A stretch of DNA of 51,807 nt from JTS-RE9 sp964649195 (GCA_964649195.1 CAZYPK010000019.1:1-51807), one strand, 5' to 3'; positions 26,465 to 35,036 are shown, counted from the first letter of the stretch. Numbers and translations are program-made. The notes: generated by a model from the sequence alone, not told the origin.

Positions 26465-26659
26465 TCATTTCCCCGGCGGCTGCGGAACGCCAAGTTGCTT
26501 GCAGATGCTTCGTGCGGTTCCCGTTTTGATTTCCTTGTGGCGTGGTACCGCATCCTGCACGAGCGTGGTCAGATTGATCCACATGTCGTGTTCCTTGCCT
26601 GCGTGGTGGATATCGCAGCCGTGGCGTCGAAGGTGTTTTTCCAGATCGCGGCGTTTCAT
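26465..26659 (-). CDS. hicA: HicA-like mRNA interferase toxin
   Basis: The 64-residue protein begins MKRRDLEKHLRRHGC and ends PRHKEIKTGTARSICKQLGV, the typical HicA dsRBD-like fold. The catalytic histidine is probably His24 in GKEHDMW. It cleaves mRNA in known systems. It lies on the strand opposite to HicB and would be transcribed independently. Confidence 0.75.
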   Translation of the reverse strand: MKRRDLEKHLRRHGCDIHHAGKEHDMWINLTTLVQDAVPRHKEIKTGTARSICKQLGVPQPPGK

Positions 26660-26777
26660 GCAGTGATTTTAACTTGTTAATTCACTGCGGGCATCCGGTT
26701 GGATGCGAGTGGAAAAGCTGTCGATCAGCCCCGGCCACCCGCCGGAACTTTGCTGTCCCATGTACGATGGCGCCTTT

Positions 26778-27080
26778 TTAGTTCATGTCATTCGTTCGCT
26801 CTTGCCAGTAATTCGGGCGTCGCCGATGGTGTGCAACAGCCAGAATGATGATGGCATCCGATTGAACGGAATAAAAAACGGAGAAGGGAAATCGTCTCAT
26901 GACCAGCTTGTGTAACGCAGGATCGACTTTGGCATAAGCATGCGGCAAGGCTTTGATCTGCCGTTCGATCCGCGAAAGCGTTGCCGCAAACTCTTTGCCA
27001 AGGCCCGGTTGTTCGCGTTCATAGAATCGAATGGCTGCTCGGACATCCGCCGTCGCCCCGCGATGATATTTCAGCTCCAT
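26778..27080 (-). CDS. ParE/RelE-family toxin
   Basis: This 100-residue protein has the ParE pattern: ADVRAAIRFYEREQPGLGKEF, RIERQIKALPHAY, then RRFPFSVFYSVQSDAIIILAVAHHRRRPNYW at the C-terminus. Its start overlaps the end of the antitoxin gene by 10 bp. Members of this branch may act on gyrase; the target here is unknown. Confidence 0.85.
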   Translation of the reverse strand: MELKYHRGATADVRAAIRFYEREQPGLGKEFAATLSRIERQIKALPHAYAKVDPALHKLVMRRFPFSVFYSVQSDAIIILAVAHHRRRPNYWQERTNDMN

Positions 27081-27304
27081 CCGAACTCCTTCTTCAGTTC
27101 GTCATGGAACTTCCCCGCATCGATCACCTGCGAAGGATCGCGCTTCATATCCTCCAGCCGTTGATGTGCTTCAGAAATCCAAGCCTGTTCGATGTCGTCG
27201 GTCGCGCCGTCTGAAATACTGCGAAGAAGCTCTATCGCGAGAATTTCCCGATCAATATCCGACAGTTGCATGGCTTCCTGCTCGATTTCTTTCAGATTCA
27301 TCAT
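27071..27304 (-). CDS. Addiction-module antitoxin (TIGR02574-like)
   Basis: The 77-residue, mostly helical protein has the pattern of small addiction-module proteins found before ParE toxins (LSDIDREILAIELLRSISDG, AWISEAHQRLEDMKRD). Several ATGs occur in a row (27313, 27304, 27301). AAAGG lies directly before 27313, so 27304 has the best spacing. It precedes and overlaps the ParE-like gene. Confidence 0.8.
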   Translation of the reverse strand: MMNLKEIEQEAMQLSDIDREILAIELLRSISDGATDDIEQAWISEAHQRLEDMKRDPSQVIDAGKFHDELKKEFGWS

Positions 27305-27370
27305 GATGATCATCCTTTGACTCGGTGGATGCGTGAACGCGACCGCCTTTTCATTGTACTCATCCCCCGC

Positions 27371-28789
27371 CTAAAACTCCGCATTCTTGGGCGTCCTCGG
27401 AAACGGAATCACATCGCGGATGTTCGCCATGCCTGTCGCGTACAGGATGGTGCGCTCGAAGCCCAGGCCGAAGCCTGCGTGAGGCACGGTGCCGTATTTG
27501 CGGAGGTCGCGGTACCAGTGGTAGTCGGCTTTGCTCAGCTTCATTTCATCGAGGCGCTGATCGAGCACATCGAGCCGCTCTTCGCGCTGCGAGCCGCCGA
27601 TGATCTCGCCGATGCCCGGCGCCAGCACATCCATCGCCGCCACCGTCTGGCCATCATCGTTGACCCGCATGTAAAACGCCTTGATCTCCTTGGGATAATT
27701 CATCACCACGACCGGCCTGCCCACCAGCGTCTCCGTCAGATACCGTTCGTGCTCGCTCTGCATGTCGATGCCCCACTTCACGGGGAACTCAAACTTCACC
27801 CCTGATGCGACCGCCTTTTCCAGATGGGCGATCGCCTCCGTATAGGTCATGCGCTCGAAGCTGGAGCTGACGAATTTTTCCAGGCGCGTGATGCAATCCT
27901 TGTCGATGCGTTCCTGGAAGAACTTCATGTCATCGCCGCGCTCGCTGAGCACGGCGCTGAAGATGTATTTGAGAAAGTCCTCGGCGAGGTTGGCATCGTC
28001 ATGCAGATCGGCAAACGCAATCTCCGGTTCGATCATCCAGAACTCGGCGAGATGGCGGGTGGTGTTGCTGTTCTCGGCGCGGAAGGTCGGGCCGAAGGTG
28101 TAAACCTTGGAGAGCGCGGCGCAGTAGGTTTCGACATTGAGCTGGCCGGAGACGGTCAGGTGGGCCTGCCTGCCGAAGAAGTCCTCGCCGAAGTCGGCCT
28201 TGCCTTCGGGGGTCATCGGAAGGTTGCGCGGGTTGGCGATATCGAGGGTGCTGACCTTGAACATCTGGCCTGCGCCTTCGCAGTCGTTGGCGGTGATGAT
28301 CGGGGTGTGTATCCAGAAAAAACCATGCTCGTGAAAGTAGCGATGCACCGCCATGCTCAGGCAGTGGCGCAGGCGGGCGACGGCGCCGAAGGTGTTGGTG
28401 CGGACGCGAAGGTGGGCGACATCGCGGAGGTATTCGAAGGTGTGCCGCTTGGCGGAGACGGGATAGGTGTCGGGGTCATCGACGAAGCCTGCGACCTTGA
28501 TTTCCTGCGCCTGGATTTCGCAGGATTGTCCTTTGCCTTGCGAGGCCACGACGACGCCGGTGACGATGATGGAGCAGCCGGCGGTCAGGTGAAGGATTTC
28601 GCTTTCATAATTCGCCAGCGTGCTCGGTGCGACGACCTGAATCGGATCGAAGCAGGAGCCATCGTGTACGTGGACGAACGACAACCCCGCCTTCGAATCC
28701 CGGCGAGTCCGCACCCAGCCTCGCACGGTGACCGCGGCATCCATCGAAACCTTACCGGCAAGCAGGTCGGCAACAGCGTGAATCGGCAT
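27371..28789 (-). CDS. asnS: Asparaginyl-tRNA synthetase
   Basis: This 472-residue class IIb synthetase charges tRNA-Asn with asparagine. An N-terminal OB-fold anticodon-binding domain (VTVRGWVRTRRDSKAGLSFVHVHDGS) leads to the catalytic core: motif 2 FRAENSNTTRHLAEFWMIEPE shortened here to its FRAEN and EFWMIEPE parts, and motif 3 GFGLGFERTILYATG. It ends with the AsnS-type C-terminus FPRTPKNAEF. ATG 28789 is preceded by an AGG at suitable distance; a further ATG lies at 28798. With AsnS present, tRNA-dependent amidation of Asp-tRNA-Asn is not required for asparagine. Confidence 0.97.
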   Translation of the reverse strand: MPIHAVADLLAGKVSMDAAVTVRGWVRTRRDSKAGLSFVHVHDGSCFDPIQVVAPSTLANYESEILHLTAGCSIIVTGVVVASQGKGQSCEIQAQEIKVAGFVDDPDTYPVSAKRHTFEYLRDVAHLRVRTNTFGAVARLRHCLSMAVHRYFHEHGFFWIHTPIITANDCEGAGQMFKVSTLDIANPRNLPMTPEGKADFGEDFFGRQAHLTVSGQLNVETYCAALSKVYTFGPTFRAENSNTTRHLAEFWMIEPEIAFADLHDDANLAEDFLKYIFSAVLSERGDDMKFFQERIDKDCITRLEKFVSSSFERMTYTEAIAHLEKAVASGVKFEFPVKWGIDMQSEHERYLTETLVGRPVVVMNYPKEIKAFYMRVNDDGQTVAAMDVLAPGIGEIIGGSQREERLDVLDQRLDEMKLSKADYHWYRDLRKYGTVPHAGFGLGFERTILYATGMANIRDVIPFPRTPKNAEF

Positions 28790-28798
28790 GGCAAACAT

Positions 28799-29106
28799 CC
28801 TGGCAGGTGTGAAGAACGCGATACGGGTGACATGTTGTCGTAGATGTCGGCACGGAAGGCAAGGAGAGGAGACAGGAAACAGGGGACAGGGGACAGGGGA
28901 CTTTGTAGCCGCAGCGTCCTCGCTGCGCGTCTGCGGAACAGGGGACAGAGAGCTGAAAGCTGAAAGCTGATGGCTGACAGCTTTGGACAGGCATCAGAGC
29001 GAAGCCGCAAGCGGCTTGTGGGTTTCATCCTTGCATCTCATGTTTGCATCTTTTGCCTGCGTTTCGTCGATTGGTACACTGAGCGACTTAACCAGGAGTT
29101 TTCGTC
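28799..29106. other. Spacer with heptanucleotide tandem repeats
   Basis: CAGGGGA units (about 28877-28904) and AGCTGAA units (28949-28979) are tandem heptamers, and the palindrome with GAAGCCGCAAGCGGCTT occupies 28994-29016. Divergent promoters for asnS and the next gene must lie here. AGGAG is present just before 29107. Confidence 0.8.
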
Positions 29107-29925
29107 ATGGATGACGCCCTTTCGAGTTCTTCGGACTCGGTATCCGACAGGCCCTCAAACACATCGACCGCCACCGGCGAAATCGTTCGCCCGTTTTCGC
29201 CCAAGCCTCGCCGGCTGGCGCGCGGGCTTAACGACCTGTTCGCCCGCCAGTCCGGGCCGGTGCAGGTCAGCGCCACCGGTGGCAAGCCGATGCCTGCGTT
29301 TGTCGATGATTCGACAGCCGGTCCCGCACCATCGGCAACATCCGCCCAAGATCAGTCGAGTGAAGCAACCGCTCAAACGAGCCGTGACGATCACGAAAAA
29401 ACCACTGCCGCTGCCACTGTACCTGCCCCTGCCCCTGTCCCTGTCACCGTCGATGCTTCGCCCAGCCCCACCGGGTTCGAGTATCGCTTTGTGCAGCTCG
29501 TCTCCCGCCTGGATGCGACCTGCAACCTTTTCGCCGACGCCAGGCAGACGCATCTCGTGGCGGCCCAGCGCAACAGCAGGATCGCGTGGTCCATCGCCGG
29601 CGGCCTGGCGATCATCGCAGGCGTCGCGCTCTGGATGGCCGGCTCGAAGGCGACCTACAACAAGGCCCAGCTTGATTACGAGCAGGCCCGCTCGGCGCTC
29701 ATCGAGAAAACCCGGGATGAACTGAACCGGCAAAACGCGATCATCTCCGCAGCCAACGAATCGCTGGGCCTCCGGCAGCAGTCGCTGTCGGGCGAATACG
29801 CCACGGTGCAGGAACAGGCGGCCGCGACACGGGCGGAGATCGAAACGATTCGCAAGGCCCTGTCGAAAGCCAACGAAATGATCGATGAACTGATGGCCAG
29901 GCCGGAGCAACCGGTGACGCCTTGA
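29107..29925 (+). CDS. Single-pass membrane protein with coiled coil
   Basis: The 272-residue product has a disordered Ser/Thr/Pro-rich N-terminal half (including a PAPAPVPV run). One membrane segment lies at about residues 160-180 (SIAGGLAIIAGVALWMAG), with a coiled coil of about 80 residues after it. The layout suggests a cytoplasmic N-tail and an outer coiled coil or the reverse. AGGAG lies eight bases before the ATG. It belongs to no family I recognise. Confidence 0.65.
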   Translation: MDDALSSSSDSVSDRPSNTSTATGEIVRPFSPKPRRLARGLNDLFARQSGPVQVSATGGKPMPAFVDDSTAGPAPSATSAQDQSSEATAQTSRDDHEKTTAAATVPAPAPVPVTVDASPSPTGFEYRFVQLVSRLDATCNLFADARQTHLVAAQRNSRIAWSIAGGLAIIAGVALWMAGSKATYNKAQLDYEQARSALIEKTRDELNRQNAIISAANESLGLRQQSLSGEYATVQEQAAATRAEIETIRKALSKANEMIDELMARPEQPVTP

Positions 29926-29949
29926 GTCGATGGCCTGTGGCTGTCCGAG

Positions 29950-30115
29950 CCGCGACGTAACACGTCGCGGATGTGAACAGCCTGAAGGGGCGTCATGCAC
30001 ACCTTGCGTTGCAGGCCTCGAACACCTTCGGGCAACACGGGGGCTGTCACCCGGCAACCTTCGTGAAACGGACCACCCTTCTTCCCGTTCATCTCCGCGA
30101 CGTGTTACGTCGCGG
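29950..30115. repeat. Pair of CCGCGACGT palindromes in opposite orientation
   Basis: Copies at 29950-29970 (loop AAC) and 30095-30115 (loop GTT) face each other across 124 bp of gene-free sequence, so the whole block is an inverted repeat between the genes at 29925 and 30123. Confidence 0.85.
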
Positions 30116-30122
30116 CTGGGAC

Positions 30123-30434
30123 TCACGAAAAACCTTCCAGCAGCGTCATCATTTCCGAAGCGGCATGACCATCGCCTGCGGCCTGCGCCGCCTTCATGCC
30201 TTGCTGGAGAATGGCGCGGGCCGCTTCGGTTTCGCCTTTTTCATCGAGCATTTTCGCCTTCTGAAAATAGGCGTAGCAGTACGTCGCATCGATGGCCAGG
30301 GTCTTGTCGAGCCAGGCGATGGCGTCGTCGAGCGCGCCGGTCTTGCCGTGCTCCAGGGCGATGCCGTAGGTGAGGAAGGGATCGCCGGGGTCGGCGGCGT
30401 GGAGCTTGTGCAGTTGGGTCAGGCGTGGGGACAT
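30123..30434 (-). CDS. Small TPR-repeat protein
   Basis: This 103-residue protein has two or three tetratricopeptide-like helical pairs (FLTYGIALEHGKTGALDDAIAWLDKTL, then AYFQKAKMLDEKGETEAARAIL). TPRs mediate protein binding. ATG 30434 directly abuts a heptamer repeat (GGATTTC complement), leaving no clear ribosome site. Partner unknown. Confidence 0.75.
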   Translation of the reverse strand: MSPRLTQLHKLHAADPGDPFLTYGIALEHGKTGALDDAIAWLDKTLAIDATYCYAYFQKAKMLDEKGETEAARAILQQGMKAAQAAGDGHAASEMMTLLEGFS

Positions 30435-30436
30435 TC

Positions 30437-30594
30437 GATTTCGGATTTCGGATTTCGGATTTGAGATTTGGGCCTCCTGAATAACCTCACGTCCAGGCCG
30501 CTTGCGGCGTAGCAATCCCTGGTTGACGGTATATCGGGGGGTTATTCAGAAGTCCCACTTGAGATTTCAGATTTGAAATTTGAAATTTGAGATT
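30437..30594. repeat. Heptamer repeats flanking a MITE copy
   Basis: GGATTTC heptamers at 30437-30467 and GAAATTT/GATTTCA units at about 30557-30594 enclose a GAATAACC MITE (30475-30551). Confidence 0.85.
30475..30551. mobile_element. MITE-like element, copy 1
   Basis: The ends are TCCTGAATAACC and GGTTATTCAGA. The interior contains GGCCGCTTGCGGCGTAGCAA and a CCCTGGTTGACGGTATATCG block. Similar length and interior occur at 33314-33390 and, inverted, at 41069-41144, with a half copy at 23289-23335. It has no coding capacity. Confidence 0.8.
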
Positions 30595-30948
30595 TCAGAT
30601 GGTCTGTCCGGTTGTCTTCATTGCCTCGCGGCGGAACTGGTCGGTGATTTCGCAGCCACACTCGGGGCAGGCGGTGGCGTTGGCGGCGAGCGAGCCTTGC
30701 AGATCATACCGGCACTGCGGGCACAGGCGATCCTGCGCCGCCATGACCAGGCGGATGGCCTTGACCTTCCTGTTGAAGTGGATGAGATACGCCACGAGGC
30801 CGATGGTGAGCAGCGAAGAACCGAAGCCCAGCGCCAGTTCCCAGACATCGCCGTTGCGGTTGTATTTGCGGATGCAGAACAGCGTGAAGAAACCATCGAA
30901 CAGAATGGCGGCGGCGATCAGCACGCGATGGAAAACAATCAGAGCCAT
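30595..30948 (-). CDS. Membrane protein with C-terminal zinc ribbon
   Basis: The 117-residue product has two membrane segments (VFHRVLIAAAILFDGFFTLF and LALGFGSSLLTIGLVAYLIHF). A CPQCRYDLQGS/CPECG zinc-ribbon pair follows, common in small planctomycete membrane proteins. Start ATG 30948 is chosen because residues before it are repeat-coded. The role is unknown. Confidence 0.65.
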   Translation of the reverse strand: MALIVFHRVLIAAAILFDGFFTLFCIRKYNRNGDVWELALGFGSSLLTIGLVAYLIHFNRKVKAIRLVMAAQDRLCPQCRYDLQGSLAANATACPECGCEITDQFRREAMKTTGQTI

Positions 30949-31035
30949 GTGTCGGGACCGGGGGTCGGAATCCGGGGGCCGGGGGGGATTCGTTATTGTA
31001 TGCTTTGCCGATGGCAACAACGGGTCAGCAATATG

Positions 31036-31130
31036 AAACCATGAAATCAGGAAAGCAGGAAATCAACGCGGAGCACACGGTATTTCCAGATCGCATTTCC
31101 TGTTTTCCTGCTTTCCTGATTTCATGGTTT
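31036..31130. repeat. Long hairpin element, AATCAGGAAAGC family, copy 2
   Basis: The arm AACCATGAAATCAGGAAAGC (31037-31056) is the complement of the right arm ending at 31130, with a second inner complement (AGGAAAT/ATTTCCT). The same arm sequence occurs at 11571-11594. It lies 18 bp before the phosphodiesterase gene. Confidence 0.85.
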
Positions 31131-31148
31131 TCCTTACAGGGGCATTTC

Positions 31149-31634
31149 ATGAAGCTAGGCATCATCAGCGACACGCACGACCGATTGCCCACCTTTCGCC
31201 GCGCCATCGCCATGTTCGAGCGGTTGAAGGTGGATGCGATTCTCCATGCCGGCGACTACATCGCCCCCTTCGCCGCCCGGATCATCGCGCCGGAGGCGCT
31301 TCGCATTCCGCTGCATTGCATCTATGGCAACAACGATGGCGAACGCAAAGGTCTCAAGGCGGCGCTGCCTCAGATCGTCGATGGGCCGTTGAAGCTGAAA
31401 CTGGGCGGACGCAACATCGTGATGCATCACTTCATCGACTGGCTCAAGCCCGAGGGCTGCGCCGAGGCCGACATCATCATCACCGGCCACACCCACAACA
31501 TCGTCAACGAAATCAAGGACGGCAAACTCCTCCTCAACCCCGGTGAATGCTGCGGCTGGCTGACCGATCGCTGCACCGTGGCGCTGCTGGACACGGAAAC
31601 CCTCAAGGCGGAGATCGTGGACGTACACGAGTGA
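31149..31634 (+). CDS. YfcE/MJ0936-type phosphodiesterase
   Basis: This 161-residue calcineurin-like metallophosphoesterase has all binuclear-metal motifs: SDTHD near the start, HAGDY, GNNDGE and GHTHNI. The small single-domain size fits the YfcE/MJ0936 family of metal-dependent phosphodiesterases. CAGGGG precedes ATG 31149. The physiological substrate is unknown. The spacer after it (31635-31743) contains only a degenerate CGCGACG palindrome. Confidence 0.9.
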   Translation: MKLGIISDTHDRLPTFRRAIAMFERLKVDAILHAGDYIAPFAARIIAPEALRIPLHCIYGNNDGERKGLKAALPQIVDGPLKLKLGGRNIVMHHFIDWLKPEGCAEADIIITGHTHNIVNEIKDGKLLLNPGECCGWLTDRCTVALLDTETLKAEIVDVHE

Positions 31635-31743
31635 TTCCCATCGCCGCGACGCGACACGTCGCCGACGCCCGCGGCATCATGAAAGGGTATCGATCCTCGC
31701 CTTGCGTGTTCTTCCTGCCATCGGATCGCGATTCACCGGCGAT

Positions 31744-32289
31744 TCAGGCGGTGGCGTCGGATGTCGCCTGCGATGTCTCTTCCGCTTCCATCTGTTCCAG
31801 GCCTTGCAAGGCCGCGTTGGCTTCGTCTTCGCTGATGACGCCGTAGGCCAGATCGAGAAGAATCCTGGCGCGCTCGTGGAGTCCGATCTGCTCGGCCAGT
31901 TGGTGGGCTCTTCTGTAGCTGGCGTATCGCATGAAGCGGAAGCGATAGGTGGCGATGAGAATGATGATGCAGGAGATGGCCGCCGCCACCGCGCCGATTT
32001 TGCCGCCGGTGGTGGCCCGGCTGTCGTTGAGCGTCGCCACCGCCGCGATGCCGAAACCGAGGCACGCAAGGATGAGGCCGGCCCGAAGCCACGCCATCAG
32101 CACCGATTTGAAATTCATCCCGATCCTGACGCCCTGATAGGAGTCGCCCGATTTGTTCAGAACGACAAGGGTCTCGGTGGGAATCAAAGGCAGATAATAG
32201 ATGTGGCCGAATTTGGTGGCGACATGGAACAAGCCTCCGGGCACTTCATCCACCTTGCCGTAGAGCGATGAACCCCAGATGATGACCAT
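31744..32289 (-). CDS. Membrane protein of unknown function
   Basis: The 181-residue protein has an N-terminal beta-rich segment (YGKVDEVPGGLFHVATKFGHIYYLPLIP) like those of zinc-ribbon membrane proteins but without the cysteines. Two membrane helices follow (about 62-82 and 94-112), then a helical cytoplasmic tail with EDEANAALQGLEQ. GGAGG precedes the ATG. No function can be assigned. Confidence 0.65.
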   Translation of the reverse strand: MVIIWGSSLYGKVDEVPGGLFHVATKFGHIYYLPLIPTETLVVLNKSGDSYQGVRIGMNFKSVLMAWLRAGLILACLGFGIAAVATLNDSRATTGGKIGAVAAAISCIIILIATYRFRFMRYASYRRAHQLAEQIGLHERARILLDLAYGVISEDEANAALQGLEQMEAEETSQATSDATA

Positions 32290-32406
32290 GATGCAACCTC
32301 CTGCAACGAAGAAGCGATCGACAATGGACTTGGATTATCGCCGACGATGAGGTCGTTGCAACCTTGATGGACAGGCGAGGGCGTGCCCATCTTTCATGGC
32401 AGCATA

Positions 32407-32601
32407 AGCCCCGCCCGGAAGGGCGCGGGCCAAGGAGCAAACAATGAACTCTCACGCAAGAGATGGCATCGGTTCACGTGAATACGGCGTGTTTGGAAGG
32501 AAGGCGAACGGCAACACGAAATCAGCCTGGATTTCAGTGTGATCAACGATGGGCCAGCGACCGTGTGCCCCTTGGCCCGCGCCCTTCCGGGCGGGGCTGG
32601 T
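32407..32601. repeat. 30-bp inverted repeat in gene-free spacer
   Basis: The block at 32407-32436 (starting CCCCGCCCGGAAGGGCG) and its complement at 32571-32601 are almost perfect, 134 bp apart. Each arm itself contains a GCCCGGAAGGGC palindrome. The spacer 32290-32750 contains no other recognisable feature. Confidence 0.8.
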
Positions 32602-32750
32602 GCAAAATGTTTCTGCTCCGGGGGTCGGGCGGGGCTTGCCACAAAAGATGAGCACACCCACAGGCGATGCCGATGAGATTGACCGTGAGCGAGGTGGGAC
32701 ATGGCCCATGAACTCCATTTTCCAAACCCATTCAATGTCCCAGGTGTCGC

Positions 32751-33248
32751 ATGAACGGATGGATCATCGCAGGTCTGGTCGTGCTGGTCATCGTCGCCTG
32801 GCTGGGCTTCTGGGTGGCTTTGATTTCCCTGATCGCCCGTCTGGGCGGCTGGCGACGACTGGCGCTGATCCATCCGCTCCAGGAACGCGATGAATCATCG
32901 GAAGCGCGACATCCGCTGGCGATCGATTCGACACGGGACACGCAAAAAAACCGCCGTTCCTTTGCCATGCAGAGCATGGTGATCGGCCGGTTCACGAACT
33001 ACAACCACGTCGTCCATTTCACCGTGCGCGAGGACGGGCTGGCTCTGTCGGTCATGAACATCCTCTCCTTCGGCCACGCACCGATGCTGCTGCCCTGGCG
33101 GGAGATGAAGGCGACACCCGCCACGCGGCTGGGTTTCAAGATGGTGAAGCTGGAGATGGCCCGGGCCCCGCGTGCAACGATCACCATCACCGACGCCCTG
33201 GCCCGGAAACTGGCAAGCGCCGCAGGCGATGACTGGCCGACGGCGTGA
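32751..33248 (+). CDS. Small membrane-anchored protein
   Basis: The 165-residue product has one N-terminal membrane segment (IIAGLVVLVIVAWLGFWVAL). A soluble domain of about 95 residues follows, rich in strands (YNHVVHFTVREDGLALSV, MLLPWREMKATP). The soluble part looks like a small PH-like or bacterial lipid-side domain, but I cannot name the family. It converges with lysC. Confidence 0.55.
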   Translation: MNGWIIAGLVVLVIVAWLGFWVALISLIARLGGWRRLALIHPLQERDESSEARHPLAIDSTRDTQKNRRSFAMQSMVIGRFTNYNHVVHFTVREDGLALSVMNILSFGHAPMLLPWREMKATPATRLGFKMVKLEMARAPRATITITDALARKLASAAGDDWPTA

Positions 33249-33489
33249 ACCGCAGACAAGCCCGCGATCGCCCAGGCGAACGGCCCATCCGCGTGGGCAA
33301 TCCCTGTCGGGATTTCTGAACAACCCACGTCCCAGCCGCTTGCGGCGTAGCAATCCCCTGGTTCACGACACATCGGGGGTTATTCAGGACTTCCCGCCCC
33401 CATGTGCCATATTTGTGGCAATATCTTACTTTCTTTCGTCTTTTACGCTTTTTTGCTTCCATCATTTTCTTACGCTTTTTTGCGGACAT
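33187..33489 (-). CDS. Possible small Lys/Arg-rich protein coupled to lysC
   Basis: The ATG overlaps the lysC stop codon as TGATG. The first 30 codons give MSAKKRKKMMEAKKRKRRKK and a short VRYCHKYGTW, a strongly basic peptide. From there the frame runs into the MITE at 33314-33390 and then the 3' part of the opposite gene, so codons after about 33 are probably not original. A 14-bp direct repeat TTACGCTTTTTTGC (33443 and 33470, plus strand) codes the repeated basic blocks. It may be a real small basic protein truncated by the MITE, or chance. Confidence 0.3.
   Translation of the reverse strand: MSAKKRKKMMEAKKRKRRKKVRYCHKYGTWGREVLNNPRCVVNQGIATPQAAGTWVVQKSRQGLPTRMGRSPGRSRACLRFTPSASHRLRRLPVSGPGRR
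33314..33390. mobile_element. MITE-like element, copy 2
   Basis: Ends TTCTGAACAACCC and GGGTTATTCAGGA enclose the family interior with AGCCGCTTGCGGCGTAGCAA. It lies between convergent genes and is read through by the small basic frame ending lysC's transcript. Confidence 0.8.
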
Positions 33490-34805
33490 CACCCGACGAA
33501 GGCCGTGTAGATCGCCCGCACCGCTTTTTCAAAGTCGCCGGAATCGACGCCGATGATGATGTTGATTTCGCTGGACCCCTGGTCGATCATGCGGATGTTG
33601 ACCCCGGCATGGGCCAGCGCCGCGAACGTCTTGGCCGCCATGCCAGGCGTTCGCGCCATGCCCCGGCCCACCACCGCGATCAGCGCCATGCTCGGAAACA
33701 CCTCCACCGAATCGGGTTCGCAATCGACGCGAATCTGATCGAGCACCTTCTCCAGTTTCTCCTCAAGCTGCGAGCCGGCCACGACGACGCTCATCGTGTC
33801 GATGCCTGTCGGCGCATGCTCGAAGCTCACGCCGTGATCCTCCAGCACGCTCAGCAGCCTCCGGCCAAAGCCCACCTCGGTGTTCATCATCGCCTTGTTG
33901 AGCGTGATGACGTGGAAATCCCTGCGGCCCGCCAGCCCGGTGATCGTGCCCTGATGGGCGATGGGGTCGGCATCGGGCGTGATGAGCGTGCCGGCGTCTT
34001 CGGGACGATTGGTGTTGCGGATGTTGACGGGAATGCCCGCCTGCCGCACGGGGAAAATCGCCTCGTCGTGCAGCACCGTCGCCCCCATGTAGGCCAGTTC
34101 GCGCAACTCGCGGTAGGTCACCGTGTCGATCGGTTTCGGATTTTCAACCACGCGCGGGTCGGCCATCAGCAGGCCCGAAACATCGGTCCAGTTTTCGTAC
34201 ACCGTTGCACGGGCGCCGGCCGCGACGATCGCGCCGCTGATGTCCGAGCCGCCGCGCGAAAAGGTTTTCACTTCGCCGTCGGGTGTCGCACCATAGAAGC
34301 CGGGGATCACGGCGTTCCTCGACACGGCGAGCCGTCCGCCGAGCACGTCCTGCGTCTTCCTCATGTCCAGCCGGCCGCGGGCATCGAAGAAGATCACCTC
34401 CGCCGCGTCGATGAACTCCCAGCCCAGCAGCGACGCGACGATCAACCCGCTCAGATACTCGCCACGACTGGCGGCATAGTCAGGCGTCTTGCTCTGGACA
34501 ATGCGCGACTTCACCTGCGACAGCTCGGCATCGATGTTCAGCCTGATGCCCAGGTCCTTCACGATGGACCGATAGCGGTCGGCAATGATCGTCCAGACCT
34601 CATCAAACCGGATGCCTTCCCGCGCATGGCTGGCGCAGAGGTAAAGCAGATCGGTGATCTTCTGATCCTTCCCGTCGCGCCTGCCAGGAGCGGAGGGAAC
34701 GATGAACCGCCGGGCGGGATCGGCGAACATGATCGCCTGAACCTTGCGAATCTGATCGGCATCAGCCAGTGATGTGCCGCCGAATTTGCAGACCTTGATA
34801 CCCAT
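33489..34805 (-). CDS. lysC: Aspartate kinase
   Basis: The 438-residue enzyme phosphorylates aspartate at the entry of lysine, threonine and methionine synthesis. The N-terminal KFGGTSLAD is the ATP/aspartate site; TFSRGGSDISG and DPRVVENPKPI are further kinase-domain motifs. Two ACT domains from about residue 290 (VITLNKAMMNTEVGFGRRLLSVLEDHGV and MALIAVVGRGMARTPGMAAK) should bind the feedback amino acid. ATG 34805 is preceded by GGAGA. No other gene of the pathway adjoins it. A strong palindrome block lies upstream at 34922-34980. Confidence 0.95.
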   Translation of the reverse strand: MGIKVCKFGGTSLADADQIRKVQAIMFADPARRFIVPSAPGRRDGKDQKITDLLYLCASHAREGIRFDEVWTIIADRYRSIVKDLGIRLNIDAELSQVKSRIVQSKTPDYAASRGEYLSGLIVASLLGWEFIDAAEVIFFDARGRLDMRKTQDVLGGRLAVSRNAVIPGFYGATPDGEVKTFSRGGSDISGAIVAAGARATVYENWTDVSGLLMADPRVVENPKPIDTVTYRELRELAYMGATVLHDEAIFPVRQAGIPVNIRNTNRPEDAGTLITPDADPIAHQGTITGLAGRRDFHVITLNKAMMNTEVGFGRRLLSVLEDHGVSFEHAPTGIDTMSVVVAGSQLEEKLEKVLDQIRVDCEPDSVEVFPSMALIAVVGRGMARTPGMAAKTFAALAHAGVNIRMIDQGSSEINIIIGVDSGDFEKAVRAIYTAFVG

Positions 34806-34921
34806 CGCAAATCTCCAAAAGGCGAAGCAATCTACACGCAAGCGGCGGAGGGGACCAATCGCAACACGCCGCCGGCGGGGTAAGAGGGTGCATGACATTC
34901 GGCGCGGCTGCCTTATCAGAG

Positions 34922-34980
34922 CCGGACTCTGTGAGTCCGGTCAGACACGCGACACCCGTCTTCGGGCCGAGCGTGTCTGA
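34922..34980. repeat. Two adjacent hairpins upstream of lysC
   Basis: CCGGACTC/GAGTCCGG with a 3-nt loop (34922-34940) is followed by TCAGACACGC/GCGTGTCTGA (34941-34980) with an inner CCCG-TCTT-CGGG. They lie about 120 bp before the lysC start. They could be a lysC leader structure or another dispersed palindrome; no lysine-riboswitch core is recognisable. Confidence 0.65.
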
Positions 34981-35036
34981 ACTCGCGCGGCAGGCGTACA
35001 ATAAAAATGGCTTGTTCCCCGCGCGAATCGGCGGAC

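Noticed and set aside
34806..34980. Lysine riboswitch upstream of lysC
   Set aside because: The hairpins there are simple palindromes without the five-helix layout or conserved loops of the L box.
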